This document shows, piece after piece, positions 44,334 to 55,220 of a stretch of DNA of 64,000 bases. Each line of letters opens with the position of its first letter. Position 1 is the first letter of the stretch. The notes under the pieces were generated by a model. The model made no database searches, was not told the DNA's origin, and was given only the letters and a program-made list of their open reading frames with translations. Location: NCBI GenBank assembly GCA_020746995.1, contig JAGPXD010000006.1, positions 620,001 to 684,000 of the forward strand, in the 5' to 3' direction. Position numbers and translations under genes: made by a program. This DNA comes from Plectosphaerella cucumerina (lineage: Eukaryota; Ascomycota; Sordariomycetes; Glomerellales; Plectosphaerellaceae).

Positions 44334-44765
44334 TACCTAAAATACCTTACTCTTAGTATTTTGAATATAAATTAACGTATAGAATAGCTCCCGGATTATC
44401 TTATTACTCCGTCTATATAAAGCGTGGACGTCTATACGACAGCGTCTATGTAGCGGCTTTTTATAAGTTCTTTATAGTCCTATTTAGTAGGTTTACTTAC
44501 TAATAGTATCTATAGTCGATAAATATAATAAGGAACTAAGCTATTTAGATTAAAAGTTAGAAGAGAAAGAAATAAAGGTGGAAATACTCTAGATATAACT
44601 AGTAGAGGTACTTAGTATTTTATCGTAAATCCGTCGGCTTAGGAAGGTAGTAAAAGCTTGTAAGGAAGGGTTATTTATTTAAGGAATAGCTAAACTAGAT
44701 AAAGAGGATAGTATAGTCTCTCTAGAGGTAGAGGAGTTGTGTAAGAAGAACGATACTAGGGAATA
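44334..44765 (+). pseudogene. Relic of a gypsy antisense coiled-coil gene
   Basis: From 44516 a plus-strand reading, LEEKEIKVEIL then IRRLRKVVKACKEGLFIQG and IAKLDKEDSIVSLEVEEL, parallels the antisense exon of the nested gypsy (13565-13820). It is preceded by the same kind of intron end: TTACTAAT, then TATAG ending at 44515, then TCGA. It stops where the second MITE is inserted at 44766. No other part of the parent element is recognisable; 44334-44515 is AT-rich. Confidence 0.55.
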
Positions 44766-45199
44766 ACGTACTTCCCAGGTGAGTGGCCACCCCGGGTGAG
44801 TGGCCACCCTCCTTATCGCCGCTTAAAGGCTATTTTCGACCCCCCTGTAAAAGTAGGTTATTCTAAGCTAGATTTAGTAATTCAAGCTGATTTTACTAAA
44901 CGATAAGGGTAATTTAGCTATATACTAGCTATAAAGTTATATAAGCGACTCTGAGTATAGTAGACTATGAATCTACCTAATCGATAAGAACTAGATATAA
45001 TCTACTATACTTATAGCTATTAATAGAACTATCTAAAGAGTATACTACTTAATTGTTCTTATCGCTTAGTAAAAGAAGCTTGAATTACTAAATTAGGCTT
45101 AGTATAACCTACTTTTACAGGGGGGTCGAAAATAGCCTTTAAGCGGCGATAAGGAGGGTGGCCACTCACCCGGGGTGGCCACTCACCTGGGAAGTACGT
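44766..45199. mobile_element. 434-bp MITE, copy 2 (inverted relative to copy 1)
   Basis: Flanked by TA (44764-44765, 45200-45201). Same length and TIRs as 31773-32206; by eye its reverse complement differs at only a few positions. It retains CA/TG, so it postdates or escaped RIP. Confidence 0.9.
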
Positions 45200-45201
45200 T
45201 A

Positions 45202-45878
45202 GGGTATAGGGAATATACTAGAGGTAAGTTATATAGAGAGCTAGCCTTTAGTAAATAATAATAAAATTAAGAATAAGGAGTAAAATATAGTAGTTTAGTA
45301 GTAGTATAGTAAAGTAGGATAATTATAAGGAGATAAAACGGTAGTAAAAGAATTAAAATAGAAGTAGTAGTTAGTAGTTATTTATATTAGTAGTATTTAT
45401 AGTAACCCACTAATTAAAAGCTCAAGACTCCCCGATTATAGTTAAAATATATATATCGATAATATTAATAGGATATAATTAGTTTTCGGAAAAAGAGAAA
45501 ATAAAAAATTAAAGAGATTTATTAAAATACTATTAAAAAAAATAATATTAGAAGATAATTAAATAAAAAGATAATAAGGATAATAATTTCTTTTTAGTCT
45601 ATATTTTCGACGGAATACTTAGGTAAAGGAATTTAATTATAGGTAATAATCTTAATTATCTCTAGGCTACTAATATTATTCTAAAGGGTATTAAAGGTTA
45701 TATTAAGTATATAATATATTTAAAATACTTTTAGAATAAATTATAAAGGTATTTTAATCTTTATTATATAACCTAAAGAATTATTTTAGCCTTTATTACC
45801 CCGGCAACTAGTTACCTATATAAAAAGATATTTAATTATTATAACTAAGAAAAGTAACCTTTATTAGTTAACTAATAA
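45202..45878. other. Very AT-rich region without gene
   Basis: Extremely AT-rich with long purine runs on the plus strand (AATAAAAAATTAAAGAG and similar). Nothing codes. It could be RIP-degraded repeat of unknown type. Confidence 0.4.
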
Positions 45879-45970
45879 GTACCTCCGGTTAAACCAACCC
45901 CCCCCTGTAAAGTATATACATACGGACTAAAGTTAACCGGAGCGGAAGGGAGTATTTTAACCGGAGGTAC
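45879..45970. repeat. Right-edge 92-bp TIR element
   Basis: Starts GTACCTCCGGTTAAA and ends TTTAACCGGAGGTAC, an inverted repeat of about 15 bp. An internal TTAACCGGAGCGGAAGG block near the right end matches, inverted, the left island edge at 6276-6336. No clear target duplication. It marks the return to normal composition. Confidence 0.6.
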
Positions 45971-48900
45971 GAGGCGGCGTGTAATAACGGCGGCGATTCG
46001 TTGCCTAAAGCCCCGGGGGGGTTACTACCACTACTACCGTACAGTCCTTGTCAGGGGCGAGCCGGTGAATGCCGCCCGCCGGTCTGTGGTCTGGACTGGT
46101 CTGGGTTCTGGACTTTGGATCGGCGTTGCGGGCTTGCGGTCAGACTCGGGCAGTGTGCGAGTGCTGCTCAGCTTTTTCAGTCGAGTGTTGAGATAAAGAC
46201 GGGCACAGACATGAGGGGGATGGAAAGTGGTGCTGTCGACCTCGACGTTGTGCCACCCGACCCGGCATATGTCGTCTGTTGTTGTTTTTGTTATTGTTGT
46301 GCCCGAAGCAGCATATACCCTCAAAGTCTGTGCATCCGCCATCCGCTTCCGCATCTGCCTCCGCCTCTCCTCCGGGGAGGGCCCTCCCATCATTTCAAAG
46401 GGAATCCCTGGCGGGGACCACGCGGTCCGGAGATGTGAGGCAGCTCGTGGGCCTCGTGGTGATAGGGATCATCGCGCATGAATTTCAAGTCCCGGGGTTC
46501 GCCAGGTGAGCTAAGGGGGCGTATCGGATTTACGATATAGGAGAGACATGCACAAATTCGATGGGCAGTCAGAAGCTAGGGAAGACAGCTCAGCGGCATG
46601 GCATGGCGTGCAGCGTGTGCGCGGGCGGCATGAAAAGGGGCTTGCTTGCAAGGCTGGATGCTTGGCAAATCAGTGCCGACAGCACGGGCGCGAAATGCTC
46701 AGCACACTCGCTGATTGCTGAACGACGACAATCCTTATCCTTGCCTCGGCCACGCCCTCCCAGGCTGTGTTTCAGGGCGAGAGAGCGCGAGTCTGCAAGA
46801 GGCAAGTGAGCGGCCAGAAGGAAAAAGCACAGAAGCTGATTGCCTCGCATCGCATCTCATCACATCGCATCACCACCAGCCCGTGGGACGCGCAAACACG
46901 AGGAAGCAGCGTCCTCGGCACAATGGGTCGATCTCCCCCCTTGGAAGCCTGCGGAAGCTGAATCGAACAATGTCGGCCCTTCGACCAAGCCTCGAGAGCT
47001 TGCCTGGCGGCCTGCCGATCTCAGGCCGACGGACCTGCAAGTGCAAGGTCCTGGAGTCGTATGCCGTGCAAGGATCCCGGAAATCCTGGAGGAAGATTAC
47101 CGCCAGGGGTTGGGTGAGGATGAGGACGGCGTCATTCAACTCGTTCGCAGATGAGCTGATGATGCTGGCGATACGGGCAGCTGGCTTTTCTTCTTCTGCG
47201 AGTTGCTCGTTCCACTCGGGTCGTGTTTTCTTTGTTGTTTCTTCTTCTGCCGTGGGGACTAGGCCGAGGAGCAGACGAGAAGAGAGGGGAGGGACAGAGC
47301 AGGAGGGGCACTGGCACGAGGCCTTGGGGTGTCGGATGGAATGCCAGGTGTGCTTGTACAGGTACAGGTACAGGGCGGAACTAGTGCTGTGGCCCGTCTG
47401 GTACGGTGATTTTCCACGTGTCTGACGTGCTCTGAGCGTGTCGGACGGTCTGAAGTGACCCGGGGCGAGTGAGGTCGGTGCACCAGCCAGTCGGGGCGGG
47501 GAAGGGGAAGGTACTGTACATCGACTTGTTACTCGGCCATCGACCTTGCCGTCAGTTGCATCCGACTCGGATTGATGATGCTCCGGGCTCTCAGCTGGAC
47601 TTGAGTAGTTCGAGGACCACTTCTTGGAGATGACAGCCGCTTTTGTGCAGCTGTATCGATGAGAAACTTCAGCGAGCAACAGCATCGGTACTTGACGGTA
47701 CAGATGGAGACAGAGGCGCTGGTCCCTGCAGCGTGGCGCCCACTGTTATTGTCCCTCAGCGGTGGTGTCCAGGCAGTGCCAGTGTCCGGCCCGAGCTCGC
47801 CATGCCTGTCTGCCCGCCTGCCATGCAACCTCCCATCCTTGGCCATTTCTGGTCAAGACGAAGGCGGACTCAAAGGCCATCCATCGTCTCGCCCAATCCC
47901 TCGCGGCCTTCTATCCGATCAACCGACGTAGTGAACGGCCTTTTATCCTGCCCTGAACATCTGCCACCTCCTGGCCATGTCTCGTCTTTGTGCCCCTGCT
48001 AGGCCCTCTGCATCTGCGTCTGCAAGTCCTCAATGTGAAGTTGTGCCTTGATATCGACTCAAAGTCGTAAACTCGTCACCCACCAAAGTGTTTGCCGTCC
48101 CCTCCAAGTTGGCTCTTTCGTCCGCCAGCCAGTCGCCTCAGGCTCGGGCCAACTCTGGCAGCCCAGGCTCTCAGCGCTGGCCGCCCGCCCCATTCACTGA
48201 GCCGTGCCGCTACGCTACGCTATCTACGGCACTCTCCCCCATTTCCATTGGTAGCCCGCCCGCTACGGATCGATTCACTCAACTGTTTGCCCTTTAACCT
48301 GAGGTCCATCTTCCTTCCTCTCTCTCCAAGTCTTCATCCAAGCGAGCCCTCTCTCACCTCTTCCCACGCCTCCTCTCCTGAGCTCTCCTTGTCCCTCTCA
48401 CTTTTCCATCTGCCACCACAAACCCCAAAGCCCGAGCGTCTCCCGCTGCACGCCCGCGACCCACGCTGTTGCTGGGTTCACTAACTTGAAGTACTCGTAC
48501 TGCACTTCTACAGCCCCCCTCCCCATTTTTCGTCTCCACCCCCCTTGGGACTTAGCATCGCCTCTAGGCCCGTCCTGGTCGTCGCCTTGCAGCATCTCTT
48601 CGCTTCCCCGTCTGTTCTGCTGCTGCCAACTCCAGCCCAGCCCAGTCCTCCCAAACCAACCTGACCCAGCGTCTACATCCATACACAAACCACCAAAACT
48701 TCGCATCTCCATTCAGCCAGCCAGCCCGCCCGCGACCGACCACTCCTCTCCCTCTCCCTCCGACGAATCTCTCTCTCGTTTCCGACCAGCGCTGCTTGCC
48801 CGTCGCTTCCCTCCCTAATCGAGTCGTCGCCCCCGGCCTCAGAATCCGACTGCGCCATTCATCGTCTGCATCATCGGATCGCGATAGCGCGCTATAGCGG

Positions 48901-48982
48901 AAAAGGCGGTCCTTTGCCGGGCTCCCTCTGAACTCCTCTTCAACACCTCCGAGACAGCGTGTGCGAACCTGCACCATTCACC
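45971..48982. other. Long intergenic region and CDC42 5' leader
   Basis: About 3 kb of normal composition. Overlapping frames on both strands (46715-47425 plus, 46870-47685 minus) resemble no known protein. From about 48090 to 48950 the plus strand is pyrimidine-rich, as is typical of promoters and leaders of strongly expressed fungal genes, and leads into CDC42. Confidence 0.5.
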
Positions 48983-49896
48983 ATGGTTGTCGCGACAATC
49001 AAGTCAGTGCCCCCCCTTTATCCCCCTCATACCCTGACCGTCTCTCCTGGTGTCGCCTCTTGTCGGGACGACACCGGAACCAGATTGCACACATTCCTCC
49101 TACTTCCTCCCTCTTGGTGCCAGTTGCTGACCTTTGTCTCTCGGCAGGTGCGTCGTCGTCGGCGACGGTGCAGTTGGCAAGACCTGCCTCCTCATCAGCT
49201 ACACGACCAACAAGTTCCCCTCCGAATATGTCCCGACCGTGTTCGACAACTACGCCGTCACCGTCATGTGAGTTCAGCACCACTCCCCACACCTTTGCCA
49301 CTATTGCCAGCGCCCGACATCCGACAGCGCCCACCCACAGGAACACACCTCGAGCTTATCGATGGATAAACGCTGACCCTGTGCCTCTCCAGGATTGGTG
49401 ATGAGCCCTACACCCTTGGCCTCTTCGATACGGCCGGACAAGAGGATTACGATCGCCTGCGACCTCTTTCGTACCCCCAGACCGACGTCTTCCTTGTCTG
49501 CTTCTCCGTCACGTCGCCCGCATCATTCGAGAACGTCCGCGAGAAGTGGTTCCCCGAGGTCCACCACCACTGCCCCGGCGTCCCCTGCCTCATCGTCGGC
49601 ACACAGACCGATCTGCGCGATGACGGCAGCGTCCGGGAAAAGCTGGCCAAGCAGAAGATGCGGCCCGTCATGAAGGAGGATGGTGAACGTATGGCAAAGG
49701 ACCTGGGCGCCGTCAAGTACGTCGAGTGCAGTGCCCTGACGCAGTACAAGCTGAAGGACGTCTTTGACGAGGTGAGTTCTATTTCCCTTCTCCTCATGAT
49801 GCCCGCAGTCGCTGACCCGAATGCCCTCAGGCTATCGTCGCGGCGCTGGAACCTCCCGTGCCCAAGAAGAAGTCGCACAAATGTCTTCTGCTCTAG
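48983..49896 (+). CDS. CDC42: Rho-family GTPase Cdc42
   Basis: Model join(48983..49002, 49148..49267, 49393..49771, 49831..49896), 194 residues. The first exon codes only six and two-thirds codons (MVVATIK). G1 is GDGAVGKT (residues 10-17), the effector loop is YVPTVFDNYAV, G3 is DTAGQE, G4 is TQTD, and G5 lies in ECSALTQ. The C terminus is PKKKSHKCLLL, a polybasic stretch plus a CAAX box ending in Leu, expected to be geranylgeranylated for plasma-membrane targeting. Cdc42 drives polarity and hyphal growth. Unlike most fungal Cdc42 the insert region reads RDDGSVREKL and QKMRPVMKEDGE. Confidence 0.96.
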
Positions 49897-51457
49897 ACAC
49901 CCCCATCGACGACGCCCAGCCCCGCCATCCACAGGACTCGTATCCCCGCTTGGGTCTTCTACAAACCGGCCGCGGAGCACCCCTTCCCTAGAGGCAGTAT
50001 TCTCTCGGTGCACAAGCACACGGGAGCTGGGGCTTGCGCACCTTGGTCTCTGGTGGGCTCCCATGACCGCGAGTCAGCCGGCCAGGAGAAAAGTTCCTGA
50101 ACGTTAGAGGTGGGGCATGGGCAGAAACAAGAAGCGGCGGACGGGAAGGGTTCATCGGCTGTGGACCGGGGGACGATCCCCTACGGCAGTTGGACTTTGG
50201 TAGGATGATGGGCGAGGGGGATCTGGGCTCATCGAATGGAGCAAAGACCCAAGCGTCGAGGGGTTACTAGTTATTTCCCCCCCTTCTCCCTTCCCCCCTA
50301 TCCGAACCAAAAGGTCCTGTTCATCTGCACATCTTCTGCAGAGCTCGCGCTCGGCACATGGCCCTGGTTCCGGGACTCCCGATACCAAAACCCCCCGGAT
50401 CCCGACTTTTGCTTGCTCTCCTCGGGGCGGAGCACTACATCATCGGACGCAGGCGGGCTGGGACTCATTACTTCCTTTTCTTCTTCCATAGGACGTTACG
50501 GCGATTGGAGTGCTTTCTGAATCAACGGGTTTCCTTGCCACATCTCTCTGCCCACAGCTGTGCCTATTTCTCGTGAGGTTGACTGCCCGTCCGCGCTGCG
50601 AACTGCAGTTTGCCCGGGCATATGCGGCACAGCAGAGCCGGGGCGACACAACGGCGAAAGTCCTTCTCGTTGTCGTCAGTGACGGCCGTCGTCGGCCCCC
50701 GCATCACGTCAGCGATGGGCCAGATCCTCTGGGCGTCCTCATCGGTCGAAACGCGGGCAGTGTCAGGCTGGCGGGGGAAGACGAGAGCGAGCATACATCG
50801 GACTTGGGGTCACGGGGGCGATTTCACCCCTCCCCGGAGACTTTTGAGGGGAAACGCGGCAGGCAGGCAGGCAGACGGGCAGATGGCGGACTCGGAGGAA
50901 TGTGGATCGTTGAGCTTGTTGCCATGACATGTCGATCTCTCCCCCTTCCCCGGATTCCTTAAGTCTGGGGTGGCCGTTGGCATGAGAAGTTCTACGTTCT
51001 GTGCCGGGGGGGATCCGGCCGTAGAAGCAGACGGGTTGAATCGAGTATGAACTTCAAGTCGCGACACAGGCAGGGCCGCTTCGGCCAACTTCCAGGTTGA
51101 CCGCCGACTGGCTGTGGTGGAAAGCAGAGGGGCGCCGGCGGCCTTATCAGTTCCCCACACATTGGCTGCCAGCGGGGGGAAACGGACATGGGGAACCCCA
51201 AGCAGCGGGCAGCGCTGCATGAGTTGCTAGCCCTTCTGCCAGAACGTCGATAGCGGCCCAAAAAGGGAGGACGAGAGGGCATGACTAAAAGCAGAGAGCG
51301 ACCTCCGGGCCGGCGTCTGCCAGTCGCGACGCTGGACGGGCCCGGGCCGGTGCTCGACCGTCATCCGGTACAAGTAGTCGAGCGGAGAAGGGAACTGTGA
51401 TCGGAGGACGTACTGCAACACCATCACCATTTTGAGGACAGATAAGCGCACGTTACA
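49897..51457. other. Intergenic region, CDC42 to ureohydrolase
   Basis: About 1.56 kb of normal-GC DNA holding the CDC42 3' UTR and the promoter of the next gene. Frames of 70-150 codons on both strands lack recognisable features. Confidence 0.4.
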
Positions 51458-52806
51458 ATGAGAATCTCATCGGTGGCAGCTTTCGGCCTCTGGCTGTTGA
51501 CGTCGCCCCTTGCGACGGCGTGCCAGGACGGCCATGATGACGGCAAGGTCTGGACGAAGGAAGAGCTGGAGGAGCTTGAGAACAAATGGGGATTTGAGGT
51601 AAATTCTCACCTTCTTCAGAATGAATAGATCAAGACTGACCAGTTCTCAGTGGGGTTCGTAACCTACATCTCATGGCACAAAGTGAAAGATGGCAATGGC
51701 TCACGCTTCATCTAGGCTTCACGGGCATCGGCTCCTTCGCACACCTCAAGCACGTAAAGTGCCTCACGGACCCCAGCCAGCTCTTCGACATTGGCATCAT
51801 CGGCGTTCCCTTCGACACGGCCGTGAGCTACCGCCCCGGCGCGAGGTTCGGCCCCCGCGCCATCAGGCACGCCTCGAGCCGGCAGACGTCGTTCCGCGGC
51901 TTCAACCCCCGCGCCGGCATCAACCCCTACCAGAACTGGGCCACCATCATCGACTGCGGCGACGTCCCCGTCACCCCCATGGACAACGTCATCGCCGTCC
52001 AGCAGATGACCGAGGCCTACCGCGAGCTCGGCCGCAGGAAGCCCCTGTCGTCATCGCTCACCAAGCCTAAGCTCATCACGCTCGGTGGTGATCATAGTCT
52101 TGCGCTGCCGGCGCTGAGGGCGCTCAAGGAGATTTATGGGCAGCCGCTGCAGGTGCTGCACTTTGACGGTGAGTCCCCATGTCACGAGTGGTGTAGAAGG
52201 AAAACAAGGCTGACACGCGGGATAGCGCATCTCGACACATGGCATCCGGCCAAGTATCCCTCGTACTGGTCCCCGACGCCTTTTAACCATGGCTCCATGT
52301 TCTGGCTCGCCAATAACGAGGGTCTCCTCTCCAACGCCACGACTGGCCAGTCGGTGCACGCGGGCCTGCGGACTCGCCTGAGCGGTGATGACTTTACCGA
52401 TCACGACGATGACACGGCGCAGAACTGGGTGCGCATCGCGGCTGATGACATGGACGAGATTGGCACCAAGGGCGTCATCGACACCATCATGTCCACGCTT
52501 GGGACAGAGGCACCAGTCTACCTGAGCGTCGACATTGACGTGCTCGACCCGGCCTTTGCACCTGGCACGGGCACCCCTGAACCGGGCGGCTGGACCACAA
52601 GGGAGCTCATCCGTGTCCTGCGTGGCGTCGAGGGGCTTAACGTTGTCGGTGCCGACGTTGTCGAGGTCTCGCCAGCGTATCAAGGAGCCGGTGAGGAGAC
52701 GGCGCTGGCGGGAGCACAGGTTGTCTACGAGATTCTGAGCTCCATGGTCAAGAAGGGGATGCAGGGGATGGGCAAGGAGGAGGTGCCTGGGCGGGATGAG
52801 CTGTAG
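51458..52806 (+). CDS. Secreted ureohydrolase (agmatinase/guanidinobutyrase-like)
   Basis: Best model join(51458..51598, 51651..51654, 51716..52168, 52226..52806), 392 residues. It starts with a signal peptide (ISSVAAFGLWLLTSPLATA). The arginase/agmatinase fold shows FDIGIIGVPFDTAVSYRPGA with RFGPRAIR, the metal motifs GGDHS and FDAHLDTW, and SVDIDVLDPAFAPGTGTPEP. It hydrolyses a guanidino compound to urea and an amine with two Mn ions. The substrate is uncertain. The signal peptide implies a secreted or vacuolar enzyme. Joining exon 1 to the main exon in frame seems to need a 4-nt exon (TGGG), rebuilding KWGFEWGFTGIGSF; the 5' model is therefore tentative, though the body is firm. Confidence 0.88.
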
Positions 52807-53383
52807 GGCATCAATTGTGGTGGTAATTCCAGGACGACTCAAGTCCACGATAACACGCGAAAAGACGATCGGCCAATTGTCCAATGCGAGGCCGGCGGCT
52901 TATCTGTAGAGTCTAAGCTTATCAGGTTTTGAAACCCGCACAATTCAACGGCGAGACGGTGAGTCAAGGTCAGGAATGGGAGAAAAAAGTAGTTGGAAAC
53001 AAACCCCTGACTGAGAACTGAGGCTCGGAGCTGGATGAACCGAGACCCCCAGGAGGTCTGCATCAAATTGAATCCGTCTGTTTTGGCACTGTTGCCCTCC
53101 TTCCGTGCCCGTGCAATCTCTCGAGGGATAGAAGCCCAAGTGTGACTCAAAGCACCAAGCAAAACCCCACCACGGCCGTCCGTGACTCGCCCGACCGCAA
53201 CCCGGGCTCCTTCCTGATCTACCCCGCCATCACCACCACCGTCCACTGGCACCTCTCCAAAATTATTCCTCGACAAACAAAAGACAGGACACGTCGGCCA
53301 CCACGCAGGGCGCAATTGCCAGATATCGCATTCCTGCCCATAGAAAAAGAACTGCCGACCAGACCACCGAGGCACCACCCACC
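52807..53383. other. Intergenic region, ureohydrolase to AsnRS
   Basis: About 577 bp containing the 3' end of the ureohydrolase transcript and the AsnRS promoter. No conserved ORF. Confidence 0.4.
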
Positions 53384-55220
53384 ATGGCTGCCGTTCAAGA
53401 ACTCGCCGAGCGCGTCAAGCACGACGACAAGGTCTACATCGACACCGACGTCGGCTCAGACGAGGTCGCCGCCGACGGCTCCGAGACCGCCCCCTACAAG
53501 TCGCTGGCTCACGCCTACATCATCAACCACCCCAAGGAGCCCAGCTCCCTCCAGTTCTTCATCCGCGCGTCGCAGACGGGCGCCGTCGGCCCCGACGAGG
53601 ACCCCGCGGTGCGGTTACAGTGGAAGGAGCCGGCCAAGAGCGCCGTCAAGAAGGCCCAGGCCCAGCTCGACGGCCACAAGAAGAAGCTCGTCAAGCAGGC
53701 CCAGGTCGAGGCCGAGCAGGAGGCCAAGCGCAAGCAGCGTCTCGAGGTGCTCGACAACGCAAAGAAGATCCAGCTCCAGAAGCCCGACTGGATCGCCGAC
53801 GCCCAGAAGATCCGCATCGGCAACAAGGACGTCCAGCTCGGCGAGGGCGAGACCAAGGGCGCGCGCGTCAAGGTCGCCGGCCGCATCCACCGCCTGAGGC
53901 CCCAGAAGCACGCCACCTTCATCACCCTCGTCGACGGCTACGGCCACCTCCAGTGCGTGCTGCAGGCCGGCGACCTCACCAAGACGTACGATGCCCTGAC
54001 CTTTGCCCAGGGCACCTCGCTCTGGGTGTATGGCGAGATGCGCAAGGTGCCCGAGGGCCAGAACGCCCCCGACGGCCGCGAGCTGCTCGTCGAGTACTAC
54101 ACCGTCATCGGCACCTCGCCCTCGGAGGAGGACGCCATCACCAACCGCGTCTCCTCGCAGCAGAACCAGTGGGACCCCCAGATGCTCGACGAGCGCCACC
54201 TCGTCCTCCGCGGCGACAACGCCTCGGCTCTCATGAAGATCCGCGCCGCCACCGAGTGGGCTTTCGTCAAGACGTACAAGGACATGAACATGACAAAGGT
54301 CGCGCCGCCGGCCCTCGTCCAGACCCAGGTCGAGGGCGGCTCCACGCTCTTCTCCGTCCCCTACTACGACGAGGCCGCCTACCTCACCCAGTCGTCGCAG
54401 CTGTACCTCGAGACGGTCCTGCCCAGCCTCGGCGACGTCTACTGCATCGAAAAGTCCTTCCGCGCCGAGCGCAGCCTGACCCGCCGCCACCTGGCCGAGT
54501 ACACCCACGTCGAGGCCGAGCTCGACTTTATCGAGTTCCCCGACCTGCTCGAGCACATCGAGGAGGTCATCTGCCGCGTCATCGACAACGTCCTCAGCGA
54601 CCCCGAGGTCGCCGCGCACATCAAGAAGCTCAACCCGGGCTTCGAGCGCCCCGTCCGCCCCTTCATGCGCATGAAGTACTCGGATGCCATCGACTGGCTC
54701 AACGCCCAAGATCCCCCCATCCTCAACGAGGAGGGCAACACTCACGTCTTTGGCGACGACATTGCCGAGGCCGCCGAGCGTCGCATGACCGACATCATCA
54801 ACAAGCCCATCCTCCTCACCCACTTCCCCGTCGAGATCAAGGCCTTCTACATGAAGAAGGACCCCAGCGACCTGCGCGTCACCGAGAGCGTCGACGTGCT
54901 CATGCCCGGTGTTGGTGAGATCGTCGGCGGATCCATGAGGATGGAGGGCTACGAGGAGCTGCTGGCCGCCTACGAGAAGCAGGGCATTCCCGCCAAGGAC
55001 TACTACTGGTACACCGATCAGAGGAAGTAAGTCATTGCCGTTGCGTTGGGCTTTATTTGTTTCAAGTCATGTTTGCTGACATTTTCCCCCCAGGTACGGC
55101 ACCTCGCCCCACGGCGGATACGGCCTCGGCCTCGAGCGGTTCCTGGCCTGGATCGCCAACCAGCACACAGTCAGGACAACGTGCCTGTATCCCCGCTACA
55201 TGGGCCGCTGCAAGCCTTAA
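53384..55220 (+). CDS. DED81: Cytosolic asparaginyl-tRNA synthetase
   Basis: Model join(53384..55026, 55094..55220), 589 residues. The N-terminal ~115 residues are a eukaryotic extension with a Lys-rich helix. An OB-fold anticodon domain follows (GARVKVAGRIHRLRPQKHAT). The class II core has QSSQLYLETVLPSLGDVYCI, motif 2 SFRAERSLTRRHLAEYTHVE and ESVDVLMPGVGEIVGGSMRM. The intron falls just before motif 3 (GYGLGLERF), and the end is CLYPRYMGRCKP. The motif wording and C terminus are those of AsnRS rather than AspRS. It charges tRNA-Asn in the cytosol. One intron, intact. Confidence 0.93.

Larger units (their letters stand above)
6276..45970. other. RIP-mutated transposon island (~39.7 kb)
   Basis: Between these points most sequence is poor in CA/TG and rich in TA while CG is retained, the strand-symmetric mark of RIP acting on CpA. 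Reading frames of transposon proteins are broken almost only by TAA and TAG at expected Gln codons. Compositionally normal pockets at about 25.0-30.8 kb and 32.7-34.2 kb carry host-type genes. The edges carry related inverted sequences beginning GTACCTCCGGTTAAA. Confidence 0.85.

Noticed and set aside
6276..45970. A Starship giant element
   Set aside because: No DUF3435-type tyrosine recombinase could be read at either end. The island is explained by independent smaller insertions plus two gene pockets.
46715..47685. Overlapping ORFs of 236 (+) and 271 (-) codons
   Set aside because: They overlap on opposite strands, have biased Ser/Arg/Pro composition and contain no recognisable domain; most likely chance frames in the CDC42 upstream region.
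53384..55220. Aspartyl-tRNA synthetase
   Set aside because: Overall similar class IIb enzyme, but the C-terminal wording (VGEIVGGSMRMEGYEE, CLYPRYMGRCKP) fits asparaginyl-tRNA synthetase.
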